Positions 1 to 9,223 of a stretch of DNA of 64,000 bases are shown here, one piece after another. The stretch's first letter is position 1, and every line of letters begins with the position of its first letter. The notes below the pieces were generated by a model that did not search any database, had not been told where the DNA came from, and saw nothing but the letters and a program-made list of their open reading frames with translations. The DNA lies in NCBI RefSeq assembly GCF_004769235.1, contig NZ_RQFG01000010.1:62001-126000 (forward strand). Reading direction: 5' to 3'. Source of the DNA: Leptospira kanakyensis (GTDB taxonomy: Bacteria; Spirochaetota; Leptospiria; Leptospirales; Leptospiraceae). The translations under genes and the position numbers were made by a program.

Positions 1-326
1 TTGGAATTTTAAAAATATTTGTGGGGATTCCTCTTTTGTACATCCTCTTACCATCTTATATATTTTTAGTATTTTTAACCTTACTCAGTAAACCAGAGTT
101 TATCGACATTGCTTGGGATAGTGCCGGGGTAACAACAGGCCCCATTACCGTTCCCCTAATCATTGTTCTTGGGCTTGGAATCGGGAATCAGTTGAACATT
201 GTGGATGGATTTGGAATTTTATCCTCTGCCGCAATCTTTCCGGTACTGACAGTGCTCATTATGGGATTGTGGATGGAAAGATCACGAAGACAATCATTAT
301 CAAATATTGAGGCAGAAGAAAAATGA
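1..326 (+). CDS. DUF1538 family membrane protein, C-terminal part (partial)
   Basis: The reading frame is open to the left edge (first full codon at base 3), so this is the 3' end of a longer gene. The visible 108 residues hold two hydrophobic segments, a G-rich stretch (TTGPITVPLIIVLGLGIG) and DGFGILSSAAIFPVLTVLI, which match what I remember of the C-terminus of the DUF1538 family of polytopic membrane proteins, probably transporters of unknown substrate. The tail is charged and probably cytoplasmic. The stop overlaps the start of the next gene (ATGA), so the two are translationally coupled. A GTG at 21 could be read as a start, but the open frame upstream argues against it. Substrate unknown. 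Confidence 0.75.
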   Translation, partial: GILKIFVGIPLLYILLPSYIFLVFLTLLSKPEFIDIAWDSAGVTTGPITVPLIIVLGLGIGNQLNIVDGFGILSSAAIFPVLTVLIMGLWMERSRRQSLSNIEAEEK

Positions 327-1444
327 ATCATTGCCAAGCCATTCGACTTACCGTTGTTGTTCACAAAGACATTGCAGAAGACGTTCAAAAAGTTTTTACC
401 GATTTAGGTGTACCCTACTTCTCTCATGAACTCGGAAGGTATCCCATCCTCAAAAGAAATCATATTTTTCTTTTGAACCTATATTCCAGTGCTCAGTTGT
501 ATAATTTACCTGTTGTTATTTTTCAAGTGCTTACAGATAAAAAAACAGAAGATTTTTTATTCAACAAAATCATTGAATCGGCAGACCTTACCATTCCAGG
601 CCATGGATCCATATATACTGAAGAAATTTCCGTATTTAGTCCGATGGCTGAAAATCTAGTCTACCGAAATCCCATCAAAACAAAACCGATGGGATTTACT
701 GGGCTCACCGGAATCTTTTGTATCATCCAAAGAGGGGCCGCAGACACCATGTCGCATTACATCCTAGAAAATGGGGTGGCTGTTCCTACCATTACTTATG
801 GTGTGGGAAGGGGCTTACGAGACCGACTTGGGTTACTCAGAATCACCATTCCCAAGGAGAAGGAAATTGTTAAGTTAATTGTCCATTCTTCTGACGCAGA
901 ACACGCACTAGACTTTATCATTGAAGCAGGGAAACTCGATTTACCTGGGAAAGGATTTATCTTTGAATATCCAATCAAACGAGGACTCATCAACACAAAG
1001 ATCAGTTTGGATGGACCGAAACAAGCCGCAAGTATGGAACAAGTGATATCAGCTTTAGACCATTTGTATGGGAATATTGATTGGAGAAGGCAGTTTACGA
1101 ACTTCCGAAAAGGTGCACGAAAAAGGAATTATTTTGAAGGTGTAAACATCCATCTCAATGCAAAAGAAGGCTCGGTTGAAAAAATACTGATGAAACTTTC
1201 TAAGTTAGGAATTTCAGGTGCGACCATTTCCCAAGATCGTTTGATTAAATTTGATGAAGAAAATAGTCTCTTTAACCCAGCACGTGATTCTGCAAATTTG
1301 CTCATCCCTAAAAAAATGTTAAACGAAGTGATTTCTGAACTAGAAACTTTAAGTTTTTTTGCAGAAGAAACAGAGGGGATTGCATACACAATGGAGATTC
1401 CAAGGGCATTTTCTTACCAATCGAAAGGAAATCAGAAAAAATAA
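323..1444 (+). CDS. PII-like protein with apparently three tandem modules
   Basis: This is a 373-aa soluble protein with no signal or membrane segment. The middle third (about residues 130-240) reads like a PII/GlnB-type domain: GVGRGLRDRLGLLRITIPKE followed by a hydrophobic strand, then LDLPGKGFIFEYPIKRG. The first third (about 5-110, ending IPGHGSIYTEE) and last third (about 270-365, ending EGIAYTMEIPRAF) have the same strand-helix-strand rhythm but weaker motifs. PII proteins are trimers of about 112 residues, so 373/3 = 124 suggests a single-chain pseudo-trimer. It overlaps the DUF1538 gene by 4 bases, which fits a cytosolic regulator of that membrane protein, as GlnK is for AmtB. The domain call is from sequence feel; the tandem arrangement is inference. 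Confidence 0.65.
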   Translation: MNHCQAIRLTVVVHKDIAEDVQKVFTDLGVPYFSHELGRYPILKRNHIFLLNLYSSAQLYNLPVVIFQVLTDKKTEDFLFNKIIESADLTIPGHGSIYTEEISVFSPMAENLVYRNPIKTKPMGFTGLTGIFCIIQRGAADTMSHYILENGVAVPTITYGVGRGLRDRLGLLRITIPKEKEIVKLIVHSSDAEHALDFIIEAGKLDLPGKGFIFEYPIKRGLINTKISLDGPKQAASMEQVISALDHLYGNIDWRRQFTNFRKGARKRNYFEGVNIHLNAKEGSVEKILMKLSKLGISGATISQDRLIKFDEENSLFNPARDSANLLIPKKMLNEVISELETLSFFAEETEGIAYTMEIPRAFSYQSKGNQKK

Positions 1445-1447
1445 AAA

Positions 1448-1485
1448 ATCCCCTCTAAATCCGAATACCTCGGGAATGAGGGGAT
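1448..1485. terminator. Hairpin after the PII-like gene
   Basis: Arms ATCCCCTC (1448-1455) and GAGGGGAT (1478-1485) pair perfectly over 8 bases, 4 bases after the stop of the PII-like gene. No T-tract follows on the + strand, so this may be an RNA-end-stabilising or weak terminator structure rather than a classical one. Confidence 0.4.
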
Positions 1486-1517
1486 CCAATGTAACGAATT
1501 GAATTCTATCGCTACCA

Positions 1518-1559
1518 CTAAAGTAACCATCACTTAAATTCTCGTGATGGTTACTTTAG
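1518..1559. terminator. Perfect 16-bp hairpin between convergent genes
   Basis: CTAAAGTAACCATCAC (1518-1533) and GTGATGGTTACTTTAG (1544-1559) are exact reverse complements around a 10-base loop. It lies between the + strand PII-like gene and the 3' end of fabG on the - strand, so it can serve as a bidirectional terminator closing the cmk-to-fabG operon. There is no obvious U-tract on either side. Confidence 0.6.
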
Positions 1560-1568
1560 CCCTAAATC

Positions 1569-2330
1569 TTAGTGACCGCCACCTGGTAAAAATCCACCAC
1601 CATTGATATCAAGGATATGTCCTGTGATAAAAGAAGATGCATCAGATGCAAGGAATGCGATTCCGTTTGCGATGTCTTCTGGAAGACCAGCACGTTTGAG
1701 TGGAATTGCTTGCACCATACCGTGTCTGATGTTTTCAGGAATTGCTTCTGTCATTTCAGTTGCGATAAATCCTGGAGCGATTGCGTTACAACGAACCTTT
1801 CTAGAAGCCATCTCAAGAGCTACTGCTTTCGTAAAACCAATCACACCTGCTTTAGATGCAGAGTAGTTTGTTTGTCCAATGTTTCCGTTTTCACCAGAGA
1901 TAGAAGAAAGGTTGATGATGGATCCACCATTTTCTTGTTTCATCATGACTTTGATGGCAGCTTGTGTACAGAGATAAGTTCCTGTAAGGTTTACTGCGAT
2001 GACAGAATCCCACTGCTCTTTTTTCATTCTCATAAGGAGAGTGTCACGAGTGATCCCTGCGTTATTCACTAGGATGTCTACAGTTCCAAATTCTTTTTTT
2101 GCTGAATCAATTAGTTTTTGAGCATCTTCTTCTACAGAAACGTTTGCTACTACTGCGATTGCTTTGTAACCTTTGGATTTTAATTCTTCAGCAGTTGCAT
2201 TCGTTGCTTCTGGGTTCATATCCGCTACAACGATATTGGCTCCAAGAGAAGCTAGTTTCAAACAAGTTGCTTTTCCAATTCCTCTTGCTCCACCTGTTAC
2301 GATGGCTGTTTTTCCTGATAAACTAATCAT
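1569..2330 (-). CDS. fabG: 3-oxoacyl-ACP reductase (SDR family)
   Basis: This is an NADPH-dependent reductase of 3-oxoacyl-ACP to 3-hydroxyacyl-ACP in the elongation cycle of type II fatty acid synthesis (cytosolic tetramer). The classical SDR signature is complete in 253 aa: TGGARGIG at 12-19, NNAG at 89-92, N114, S143, and YSASK with Y156 and K160. The length is normal. The ATG at 2330 follows a good AGAGGA ribosome site. It is the last gene of the - strand run cmk-rpsA-TPR-hisG-rpmF-plsX-fabG, 77 bases after plsX, which ties it to lipid synthesis. An acetoacetyl-CoA reductase (PhaB-like) role cannot be excluded from motifs alone, but the plsX context favours FabG. Confidence 0.93.
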   Translation of the reverse strand: MISLSGKTAIVTGGARGIGKATCLKLASLGANIVVADMNPEATNATAEELKSKGYKAIAVVANVSVEEDAQKLIDSAKKEFGTVDILVNNAGITRDTLLMRMKKEQWDSVIAVNLTGTYLCTQAAIKVMMKQENGGSIINLSSISGENGNIGQTNYSASKAGVIGFTKAVALEMASRKVRCNAIAPGFIATEMTEAIPENIRHGMVQAIPLKRAGLPEDIANGIAFLASDASSFITGHILDINGGGFLPGGGH

Positions 2331-2407
2331 TTGGTTTTTTCCTCTTTTTTTCTAATTCCTAAAAACATTTTCTAAACTAAATCAATTAAAATGAATCCTA
2401 CTGGTTT

Positions 2408-3430
2408 CTAAGCCGAATCACCAAGTATTGTTTTGTATTCACCGAGCCTTGTGCGAATCCTCTCGTTGATTCCATGTTTGGCGCACTCAGCAATGACACG
2501 CACTGCATTTTTAACTGCCAATGCATTGGATGAACCATGACCAATCATACAAATCCCTTCTACACCGAGTAGAAGAGCACCACCATATTCCGCATAGTCT
2601 AAACGTTTTTTCACAGCGTTAAATGTTGATTTTAAAAGTAAGGCACCTGTTTGTGCAAGACTGGATTGTCTGATAGAATTTCTTAAAACATTAAAGATAG
2701 ATTTTGCAAGGCCTTCTGTTGCTTTGAGAACAATGTTCCCAATAAAACCATCACATACAACCACGTCCACTTCGCGACCACCACCATAAAGATCACGACC
2801 TTCCACATTTCCTACAAAGTTAAATGGGATTTTTTTTAAGAGATCAAAGGTTTTTACTGAAACCGTATTTCCTTTTTTGTCTTCTTCCCCATTGGAAAGA
2901 ATTCCTACCTTTGGATTTTGGATTCCAAAAAGTTCTCGGGAATAGATTTCACCCATCACCGCAAATTGTGCTAAGTATTCGGGTTTACAATCTACGTTCG
3001 CACCGGCATCTAACAGAAGTACAGGTGGCCCTTCTTCTCTTGGAATATGAGCCGCGATGGGTGGGCGCAAAACGCCAGGTAGGCGGCCGAGATGTAACAA
3101 TGCGGCGGCCATAGTAGCACCTGTGTTTCCCGGAGAAAACACACCGATACATTCTTTATCTGCTACTAAACGAACTGCTTTGACTACGGAAGAATCCTCC
3201 ATAGCGCGGACTGCTATCGAAGGAGAATCATTCATACCGATGATTTCGGTAGAATGAATGACACGGATTTTTTCAGTGTCATAATCAAATTTCAACAGGA
3301 TATCGAGTAACTCTTGTTCGTCGCCGACGAGATACACAGACAGTCCGAATTCTCGTACTGCTAGCACCACGCCCTCGACGATACCTTCAGGGCCGTAATC
3401 TCCGCTCATCGCGTCCACGGCGACCCACAT
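2408..3430 (-). CDS. plsX: Phosphate acyltransferase PlsX
   Basis: PlsX makes acyl-phosphate from acyl-ACP for the PlsY step of phospholipid synthesis. It is a peripheral membrane enzyme. The 340-aa product starts with [18 protein letters not shown], the PlsX N-terminal signature, and contains [33 protein letters not shown] and [16 protein letters not shown], all typical of the family. The start ATG (3430) is 5 bases after rpmF, the conserved rpmF-plsX pairing of many bacteria, followed here by fabG. Length is normal and no key motif is missing. Confidence 0.97.
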   Translation of the reverse strand: MWVAVDAMSGDYGPEGIVEGVVLAVREFGLSVYLVGDEQELLDILLKFDYDTEKIRVIHSTEIIGMNDSPSIAVRAMEDSSVVKAVRLVADKECIGVFSPGNTGATMAAALLHLGRLPGVLRPPIAAHIPREEGPPVLLLDAGANVDCKPEYLAQFAVMGEIYSRELFGIQNPKVGILSNGEEDKKGNTVSVKTFDLLKKIPFNFVGNVEGRDLYGGGREVDVVVCDGFIGNIVLKATEGLAKSIFNVLRNSIRQSSLAQTGALLLKSTFNAVKKRLDYAEYGGALLLGVEGICMIGHGSSNALAVKNAVRVIAECAKHGINERIRTRLGEYKTILGDSA

Positions 3431-3435
3431 AATGG

Positions 3436-3636
3436 TTAGTTATCTTCGGTCGTTTTTTTAACTTTTTGAGCGACTACGAGTTTTCCCTTATAAAAACCGC
3501 AATAAGGGCAAACACGGTGGGATAGAACAAATGATCCACAATTGGAACACGGGTTTAAGTTAGGTTTGCCGATCGCATGATGGGCTCTTTTCGTTCTAAC
3601 TTTCGATTTTGATTTACGTCTCTTTGGGACTGCCAT
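3436..3636 (-). CDS. rpmF: 50S ribosomal protein L32
   Basis: This 66-aa basic protein begins [19 protein letters not shown], the L32 N-terminus. It keeps a full zinc ribbon, C30-x2-C33 and C43-x2-C46, so this is the zinc-binding (C+) form. The start has a strong AGAGGAT site and the gene lies directly upstream of plsX. A perfect TATAAT hexamer sits 16 bases before the start (- strand, 3653-3658), so it may also be transcribed from its own promoter in the 67-base gap after hisG. Confidence 0.97.
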   Translation of the reverse strand: MAVPKRRKSKSKVRTKRAHHAIGKPNLNPCSNCGSFVLSHRVCPYCGFYKGKLVVAQKVKKTTEDN

Positions 3637-3652
3637 GGCTATCCTCTATGGA

Positions 3653-3658
3653 ATTATA
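3653..3658 (-). promoter_or_regulatory. Candidate -10 box upstream of rpmF-plsX
   Basis: The - strand reads TATAAT here, inside the only sizeable gap (67 bases) between hisG and rpmF. No convincing -35 hexamer is seen at 16-18 bases, and the implied leader before the rpmF ATG is only about 10 bases. It could be an internal promoter of the operon. Confidence 0.3.
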
Positions 3659-3703
3659 ACTGGTTTTTACTATGTTTTGGAAAACGAATGTGAAAACAAT
3701 ATT

Positions 3704-4318
3704 TTAATTTTCTAGGCTCTCGATAAGAGACCGTAATTCGCTATGTTTGTGATAAAAAGCAGAGCGATTGCATACCAAACGGGCTGTACTGTATAAAATG
3801 GACTCAAATTCCTTCAAACCATTGGCTTTTAGGGTGCCACCGGTCGAAACTAAGTCCACAATGCAGTCCGAAAGGCCCACAATGGGAGCCAGTTCAATCG
3901 AACCATAAAGTTTAATAATTTCGCAGGAGATCCCTTTAGAGAAAAAATACTCTCGGGTAAGGTTTGGGTATTTGGTCGCCACTCGCACTTTGGAACGTTT
4001 GGCAAAGAGGTCAAAGTCGGGAAAGGAAGCAAGAGAGAGCCTGCAAGCTCCTAGTTTCAAATCTACAGGGGAAATGAGGTCAAATCCCCCTTCCCGTAAA
4101 ATATCCCAACCCACAATGCCTGCATCGGCAGCGGCTTCTTCCACGTAAGTGCATACATCTTGGGATCTGACAAATAAAAGACGAAGGCGTTTGTCTTCAG
4201 AGACAAAGGTGAGTTCTTTCGAACCCTCGGATGGCAGAGTTTTCAACCATCCTTTGGATAACAAAAGAACCGCAGTTTCTTCGGCAAGCCTACCTTTCGG
4301 AAGAGCCAAAGTTAACAT
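3704..4318 (-). CDS. hisG: ATP phosphoribosyltransferase, short catalytic subunit
   Basis: HisG condenses ATP with PRPP, the first step of histidine synthesis. The 204-aa product opens [20 protein letters not shown] and has [14 protein letters not shown] and [17 protein letters not shown], the PRPP-binding part of the catalytic domain. The length is that of the short form (HisG-S), which lacks the C-terminal regulatory domain and needs the HisRS-like partner HisZ. No hisZ is in this window. It sits 3 bases after the TPR gene in the cmk-rpsA operon, not with other his genes, so its expression is probably tied to growth rate as well. Confidence 0.95.
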   Translation of the reverse strand: MLTLALPKGRLAEETAVLLLSKGWLKTLPSEGSKELTFVSEDKRLRLLFVRSQDVCTYVEEAAADAGIVGWDILREGGFDLISPVDLKLGACRLSLASFPDFDLFAKRSKVRVATKYPNLTREYFFSKGISCEIIKLYGSIELAPIVGLSDCIVDLVSTGGTLKANGLKEFESILYSTARLVCNRSAFYHKHSELRSLIESLEN

Positions 4319-4321
4319 AGG

Positions 4322-5068
4322 TTAGTTTTTCCCGAGTTTGAGGAGTAAATAACTAGAGAGAAGTTTTACATCTTCCCCAGATTCTGCTACGTCGAGTTTG
4401 ACTGCTTTTTCAAGATATTGTTTGGCGCCCGCCTTGTCTCCGTTAAGGTAAGACAATCGACCAGCTTGGTAATAAGACCAAGCCTTAAATCCATTGAGTT
4501 CTCTCGCAGGTTCAATCACCGTTGCAGCAATTTTATAATTTTCTAAAGACTTTGTGTTGTTTTTTTCACGTTCACGGTAATTACCAGCAACGTAAAAATA
4601 AAGAGCTTTGATTTCTTTAGGAGTATCAATTTTTTTAGCAGCGTCTTCTAAGAATCCAGCAGCCTTTCCGAATTCCCCTTTTTCTGCATACAGTTTTGAA
4701 AGATCTTTCCAAACCCTAAGTTCCATTTTACCGGTACTTTGGTTTTGTAAAAAAGTTTCCAAACTCTGAATCTGTGCATCAAGACCCACCTTTGATTTTT
4801 GGTGGTTTAGTTTCAAATCCTCAAGTGTTACCGTTTCTTTTTCAAAAAGGTAAGCACGATATTCGAAAAACCCAATGACAACAGCTAACACAACAATGGC
4901 GGATGCAAGACCGATAAAAACAGACTTACGATTGCGTGCTAAAAAATGTGTGAACTTTAAAAAAGCGAGTTCGGCCTTGGAACCTTCAAAATCAGCGAAC
5001 TCATCCTTTTGGATGAGTTCTGCTTGTTTCTTTTGTTCGATTTGGTTTTTTTTATGAAACTTATCCAT
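4322..5068 (-). CDS. Membrane-anchored TPR protein
   Basis: This 248-aa protein has a charged N-terminus (1-48, rich in K, Q and E), one membrane segment at about 50-70, and a periplasmic helical region with TPR-like pairs: KLYAEKGEFGKAAGFLEDAA and YYQAGRLSYLNGDKAGAKQY. The layout (N-in, one anchor, C-terminal TPRs) resembles the YfgM/BamD-neighbour type of periplasmic chaperone-assisting protein, but homology is not clear by eye. It lies 4 bases after rpsA and 3 bases before hisG, so it is cotranscribed with both. Function unknown; a role in envelope protein assembly is a guess. Confidence 0.8.
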   Translation of the reverse strand: MDKFHKKNQIEQKKQAELIQKDEFADFEGSKAELAFLKFTHFLARNRKSVFIGLASAIVVLAVVIGFFEYRAYLFEKETVTLEDLKLNHQKSKVGLDAQIQSLETFLQNQSTGKMELRVWKDLSKLYAEKGEFGKAAGFLEDAAKKIDTPKEIKALYFYVAGNYREREKNNTKSLENYKIAATVIEPARELNGFKAWSYYQAGRLSYLNGDKAGAKQYLEKAVKLDVAESGEDVKLLSSYLLLKLGKN

Positions 5069-5072
5069 GGAC

Positions 5073-6773
5073 CTATCGGTTTTGGTTTAAATTCATAAAA
5101 GAACCGATGGATTCACGTGAAGGTTGGTTGTCTTCCTTCATGTATTTTGCCATCTCTTCACGTTCTACTGCTTTATCAAAGTCTTTGATAGAGAGAGAAA
5201 TTTTCTTATTGTTAGGTTCAATTTTAACAACAACTGTGCGAACAGAATCGCCCACTTTGTAAAGATCTTCTAACTTAATGTTGCGACCATCTGGGATTTC
5301 AGAGATATGAACTAGGCCTTCGTAACCTGGTTCTACTTCTACGAAAACACCGAAACTAACAATCGACTTCACACGACCTTCTACAAGAGTACCTGGTGGG
5401 TATTTTTTGCGAAGAGCTTCGTATGGATGTTCAGAAAGTTGTTTCAGACCACAGCTGATACGTTGTGCATCTAAGTTCACATCAAGGATTTTGTATTGAA
5501 CCGATTGGCCTTTTTTAAGGAGGTTTAATGGGTTCTTTTCTTTTTCATCCCAAGTGATGTCAGAGATATGAATGAGTCCTTCGATTCCACTTTCTACTTC
5601 AACGAAAGCACCGTATTTAGTGATTCCAGTGATTTTACCTTCGAGTACGTTTCCGGCACGAACGTTAGCAGAAAGAGCTTCCCAAGGGTTAGGAAGAAGT
5701 TGTTTGAGTCCGAGAGACAATCGTCTTGCTTCGAAATCAATGTCTAAAATTTCAGAGTCAACTTCTTGGCCTTTTTTCAAAACATCTTTTGGATGTGGTG
5801 GTTTTTTTGCCCAAGAAAGTTCTGTTGTATGAATCAGACCTTCCAATCCTTCTTTGAGTTCAACGAAAGCACCGAAGTTGGTAAGAGAGGTTACGATTCC
5901 GCGAACCACCATTCCTTTTTCGAGTTCTTTCTTTGCCCAAATCCATGGATCTTCGTAAAGTTGTTTGATTCCAAGAGAAAGTTTATTGTTCTCTTTATCA
6001 ACTTCCAAAACAACCACTTCGACTTCGGCACCGATGTTGAAGTATTGTTTGAAAGGCGCAAATTTTTTATAAGAAATATCGTTTTGGCGGAGAAGTCCGA
6101 CCACTTCGTAAACAGAAAGGAAAACACCAAAATTGGCAATTTTCACAACCTTACCGTTCACTTTGTCCCCAACTTTTACTTTGCCGAGGAGTTCTTCCCA
6201 CTTCTCGCCGTTGATTTCGTCGAGCAGAGTTTTACGAGAAACCACACCGGTTCTTGTTTTTTCGTTGAGTTCAATGATTTTGAATGAAAACTCTTTTCCA
6301 CCTTCTGTGGATTCTTTGAAACGAACCCCTACGTGAGACGCAGGTAGGAACAACTGAATTCCTTCGCTTTCTACAAGGTATCCCTTGTTTTTGACTTCAC
6401 CGGCAATTTTACCAGAAAGTGGATATCCGTTTTGGCTTGCGTCTTTGATGGTTTCCCAACCAACTCTTTGGTCCGCTTCTTTTTTGGAGAGGACACAATA
6501 TCCGTCGACCCGCTTCTTAATGATCGCACTGACTTTTTCACCGCGTTTTGGCGTTTCAGAAAAGTCTTCACGTGAGACACGAGCTTCCAATTTTTCTCCA
6601 ATATCAAGGAAAACAGTGTCACCAATGACATCGACTACAGTCCCTTCAATGAGGGTACCTTTTCCTGCGGAGTTTTCTTGTTCTTGTGCTTGTGACTGCG
6701 ATTCCCACTTCTCTAATAATTCGCCGAAGGAAGTGGTCTCATTTTTGGGGGAGGATGGGTTGGTTGAATTCAA
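5073..6773 (-). CDS. rpsA: 30S ribosomal protein S1
   Basis: S1 binds mRNA on the 30S subunit and helps start translation. The 566-aa product has six S1 (OB-fold) repeats; the last four are clearest, with cores such as [20 protein letters not shown] and [20 protein letters not shown], each ending in an SLGIKQL-like strand. The first two repeats are divergent, as in other S1 proteins. The start at 6773 is TTG: an in-frame TAA sits 6 bases upstream and no ATG is near. No strong Shine-Dalgarno precedes it, which is common for rpsA and fits autogenous control. It lies 20 bases after cmk, the conserved cmk-rpsA order. Confidence 0.96.
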   Translation of the reverse strand: MNSTNPSSPKNETTSFGELLEKWESQSQAQEQENSAGKGTLIEGTVVDVIGDTVFLDIGEKLEARVSREDFSETPKRGEKVSAIIKKRVDGYCVLSKKEADQRVGWETIKDASQNGYPLSGKIAGEVKNKGYLVESEGIQLFLPASHVGVRFKESTEGGKEFSFKIIELNEKTRTGVVSRKTLLDEINGEKWEELLGKVKVGDKVNGKVVKIANFGVFLSVYEVVGLLRQNDISYKKFAPFKQYFNIGAEVEVVVLEVDKENNKLSLGIKQLYEDPWIWAKKELEKGMVVRGIVTSLTNFGAFVELKEGLEGLIHTTELSWAKKPPHPKDVLKKGQEVDSEILDIDFEARRLSLGLKQLLPNPWEALSANVRAGNVLEGKITGITKYGAFVEVESGIEGLIHISDITWDEKEKNPLNLLKKGQSVQYKILDVNLDAQRISCGLKQLSEHPYEALRKKYPPGTLVEGRVKSIVSFGVFVEVEPGYEGLVHISEIPDGRNIKLEDLYKVGDSVRTVVVKIEPNNKKISLSIKDFDKAVEREEMAKYMKEDNQPSRESIGSFMNLNQNR

Positions 6774-6793
6774 TGGTTACCGGGATACAAAAC

Positions 6794-7546
6794 CTAGATT
6801 TGCCCAGAGGATGAAACCTTGGACAGGATAGTATTTAGGACAGTTTCTGTGTCGAGGGTGCTCGTGTCAATTAGGATTGCGTCGGAAGCCTGTTTCAAGG
6901 GGGCCACAGTACGAGTGGTATCACTTTCGTCCCGTGCTTCGATCTCGTCCTTAATGTGGTTTAGGTCTGCTTTGAAGCCTTTTCTTACTAATTCATCGTA
7001 TCGGCGTTTGGCCCGCACTTCCACAGAAGCAGTCAGAAAAAATTTAAATTTGGATTTGGGAAAAACTTCTGTCCCAATATCCCGGCCATCCATCACCAAT
7101 TGATGGGTTTTGGCAAATTCACGGATGTGGTGGTTCAGGATTTCGCGAAAAGCACGTCTAGGTGCGATGTAACGAATTTTTTTGGTGATCTCTGGATCGC
7201 GGATTTCAAAACTTATGTCTCTTTCACCCAGGAACATTAAATTTTCTCCCGTGGAAGAAAGTTCACAGTGTACGGGAATTTTTGCCACTGAAAATCCGAA
7301 CTCTACTTCGTCTTTTTCCAGTAGAGTGGCGTCGGCTAATTTTTCTGTGAAAAAAGGAAACCTAGATTCATCTTCTTTAGTTTCTAAAAACTTTTCCCAT
7401 ATAGCAAGAGTTAGCGCCCGGTAGTAAGCACCTGAATCTAGATAAAGATATCCGATTTTATGGGCAATCATACGAGCGAGTGTACTTTTTCCAGAGCCGG
7501 CTGGCCCATCAATGGCAATGACATTTTCGATATTCAAGAGACTCAT
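6794..7546 (-). CDS. cmk: Cytidylate kinase
   Basis: Cmk phosphorylates CMP and dCMP with ATP in the cytosol. The 250-aa product has the P-loop GPAGSGKST at 14-22, LYLDSGAYYRALT after it, the DGRDIGTEVFP motif of the CMP-binding region and the LID-like RDESDTTR. Length is slightly above the 220-230 usual for the family because of a stretch near residue 55-75. It is the first gene of the operon that continues with rpsA; the 144-base gap to the divergent sensor kinase should contain its promoter. Confidence 0.96.
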   Translation of the reverse strand: MSLLNIENVIAIDGPAGSGKSTLARMIAHKIGYLYLDSGAYYRALTLAIWEKFLETKEDESRFPFFTEKLADATLLEKDEVEFGFSVAKIPVHCELSSTGENLMFLGERDISFEIRDPEITKKIRYIAPRRAFREILNHHIREFAKTHQLVMDGRDIGTEVFPKSKFKFFLTASVEVRAKRRYDELVRKGFKADLNHIKDEIEARDESDTTRTVAPLKQASDAILIDTSTLDTETVLNTILSKVSSSGQI

Positions 7547-7622
7547 AGGTTCAAATTCTAAAACTAGAATGGGAATTGATTTCGTCCAGAGGAATTCTTA
7601 AAGAGAACAAAGGCTAACCTAC

Positions 7623-7667
7623 GGTAAACGATTTTACCTTGACAAGCCCATTTCCGACCTCTAACTT
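7623..7667. promoter_or_regulatory. Divergent promoter region between cmk and the GAF-PAS kinase
   Basis: On the + strand TTGACA (7639-7644) is followed 17 bases later by TAACTT (7662-7667), a plausible promoter for the kinase gene. The overlapping - strand TTGTCA with TAGGTT 18 bases on could serve cmk. Directly beside the shared -35 is a perfect inverted repeat GGTAAA-CGAT-TTTACC (7623-7638), which could be an operator. Predicted by eye only. Confidence 0.4.
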
Positions 7668-7690
7668 AAGCGGCACTCAGGCGGGTACTA

Positions 7691-9223
7691 GTGAAACTAA
7701 GAAATCGCAATCTAGATCCTGAACGTATTGCCGACTTCGAATGTTTCCGAAGTGGGATCCTAGAACTCATCGTAGGGAACTCTCCGCTCACCGAAGTACT
7801 GAACGAAATTGTTATCGGGATAGAAACTCTAAATCCCACGATGATCTGCACTGTTGTTCTCGTTGAAAATTCTAAAATCAAAATGGGTGCTGCCCCTTCT
7901 CTTCCTAAAATTTATAACGATGCCATTGAAGGTGTCACCATTGGACCCGAAGTTGGTTCTTGTGGTACGGCAGCTTACACTGGCAAACGAGTCATTGTTG
8001 AAGATATTAGCAAAAGCCCATTGTGGAAAAATTTTAAAAACATTGCACTCAGTGTAGGTCTTTTCTCTTGTTGGTCGGAACCAATTCGTTCCCACAAAAA
8101 AGAAGTCATTGGCACCTTCGCCATTTATCATAAAGAAATTTTAAGTCCTAGTGAGTTTGATATCTTTATCATTACGGAAACAGCCGATCTCGTGAGTATT
8201 GCCATCGAAAAATCAATTGTTTCAGAAAGGTTAACGGAAAGTGAAGGAAGGTTTCGTAATTTTTTTGAAAAGAATTCTTCTGTGATGCTTATCATTGAAC
8301 CCAACTCGGGAGAAATCATCAATGCCAACCAAGCAGCTGTTGCATACTACGGTTACCCTCATGAAGTTCTGACCAAGATGAAAATTGATGAGATCAACAC
8401 TTTGCCCAGTGAACAAGTAAAAGAAGAAAGGATGCGTGCTCTCTCAGAAGAAAGAAGTTACTTCTCTTTTCCGCATAAATTAGCAAATGGAATCACTAAA
8501 CAAGTAGAAGTTTATTCCACTCCTATTGAAACCAATAACCGCCACCTTCTTTTTTCCATCGTCCATGATGTTACGGAAAGAAAAACTGCAGAAGAAAAAG
8601 TAAAATCCTTACTTTCTGAAAAAGAATTAATTTTAAGAGAAGTCCACCACCGAATCAAAAACAATATGACGATCCTTTACAATCTACTAGATTTACAAGC
8701 TGGATCACAAACAAACGTAGATGTACAAAACTCTCTTAAAGATGCCACTAGCCGGATCAAAACCATGTCCCTTCTCTATGATAAATTATATTCGGGAAAA
8801 GGTTTTTCTGAATCTGCTCTTGATGAATATTTAATCCCTTTATCCGAACAAGTAATCTCTTTGTTCCCTTATCCGGTAAAACTAAATACTGAAATCACCA
8901 AACAACAATTATCTGCAGAACAACTCCAGGCAATTGGAATCATTACCAATGAACTTTTAACAAACAGTTTAAAATATGCCAGAGAACCAAACAAAGATTT
9001 AATCATTACGATCAAAACATGGCGCGAAGGCCAAAACTTCCAAATTCTCATTAGTGATAACGGAAAAGGGTTTGACCCAAAAATGTCAAACCCAGAGAAT
9101 CTGGGTTTTGGACTGACTTTAGTGACGATGCTCCTCCAACAAATCCAAGGAACTCTTAGCTTCCAAGGAAACAAAGGAGCCGAATACCAAATCAAATTTC
9201 CAATCAGTAAACCCCATCTTTAA
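7691..9223 (+). CDS. GAF-PAS sensor histidine kinase (HisKA_2 type)
   Basis: This 510-aa cytosolic sensor has no membrane segment. A GAF domain covers about 20-175 (EVGSCGTAAYTGKRVIVEDI is typical), a PAS domain about 185-300 (FFEKNSSVMLII through VHDVTERK), then a HisKA_2 dimerisation domain with REVHHRIKNNM (H319/H320), and an HATPase with N box TNELLTNSLKY (420-429), DNGKGFD and GFGLTLV. HisKA_2 kinases often signal to stand-alone receivers; no response regulator is adjacent. The start is GTG at 7691. The 3' end overlaps the convergent metallopeptidase-like gene by 20 bases. Ligand unknown. Confidence 0.9.
   Translation: MKLRNRNLDPERIADFECFRSGILELIVGNSPLTEVLNEIVIGIETLNPTMICTVVLVENSKIKMGAAPSLPKIYNDAIEGVTIGPEVGSCGTAAYTGKRVIVEDISKSPLWKNFKNIALSVGLFSCWSEPIRSHKKEVIGTFAIYHKEILSPSEFDIFIITETADLVSIAIEKSIVSERLTESEGRFRNFFEKNSSVMLIIEPNSGEIINANQAAVAYYGYPHEVLTKMKIDEINTLPSEQVKEERMRALSEERSYFSFPHKLANGITKQVEVYSTPIETNNRHLLFSIVHDVTERKTAEEKVKSLLSEKELILREVHHRIKNNMTILYNLLDLQAGSQTNVDVQNSLKDATSRIKTMSLLYDKLYSGKGFSESALDEYLIPLSEQVISLFPYPVKLNTEITKQQLSAEQLQAIGIITNELLTNSLKYAREPNKDLIITIKTWREGQNFQILISDNGKGFDPKMSNPENLGFGLTLVTMLLQQIQGTLSFQGNKGAEYQIKFPISKPHL

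Noticed and set aside
5766..6287. 173-aa frame antisense to rpsA
   Set aside because: It is a shadow of the S1 repeats; Phe-rich composition comes from antisense Glu/Lys codons.
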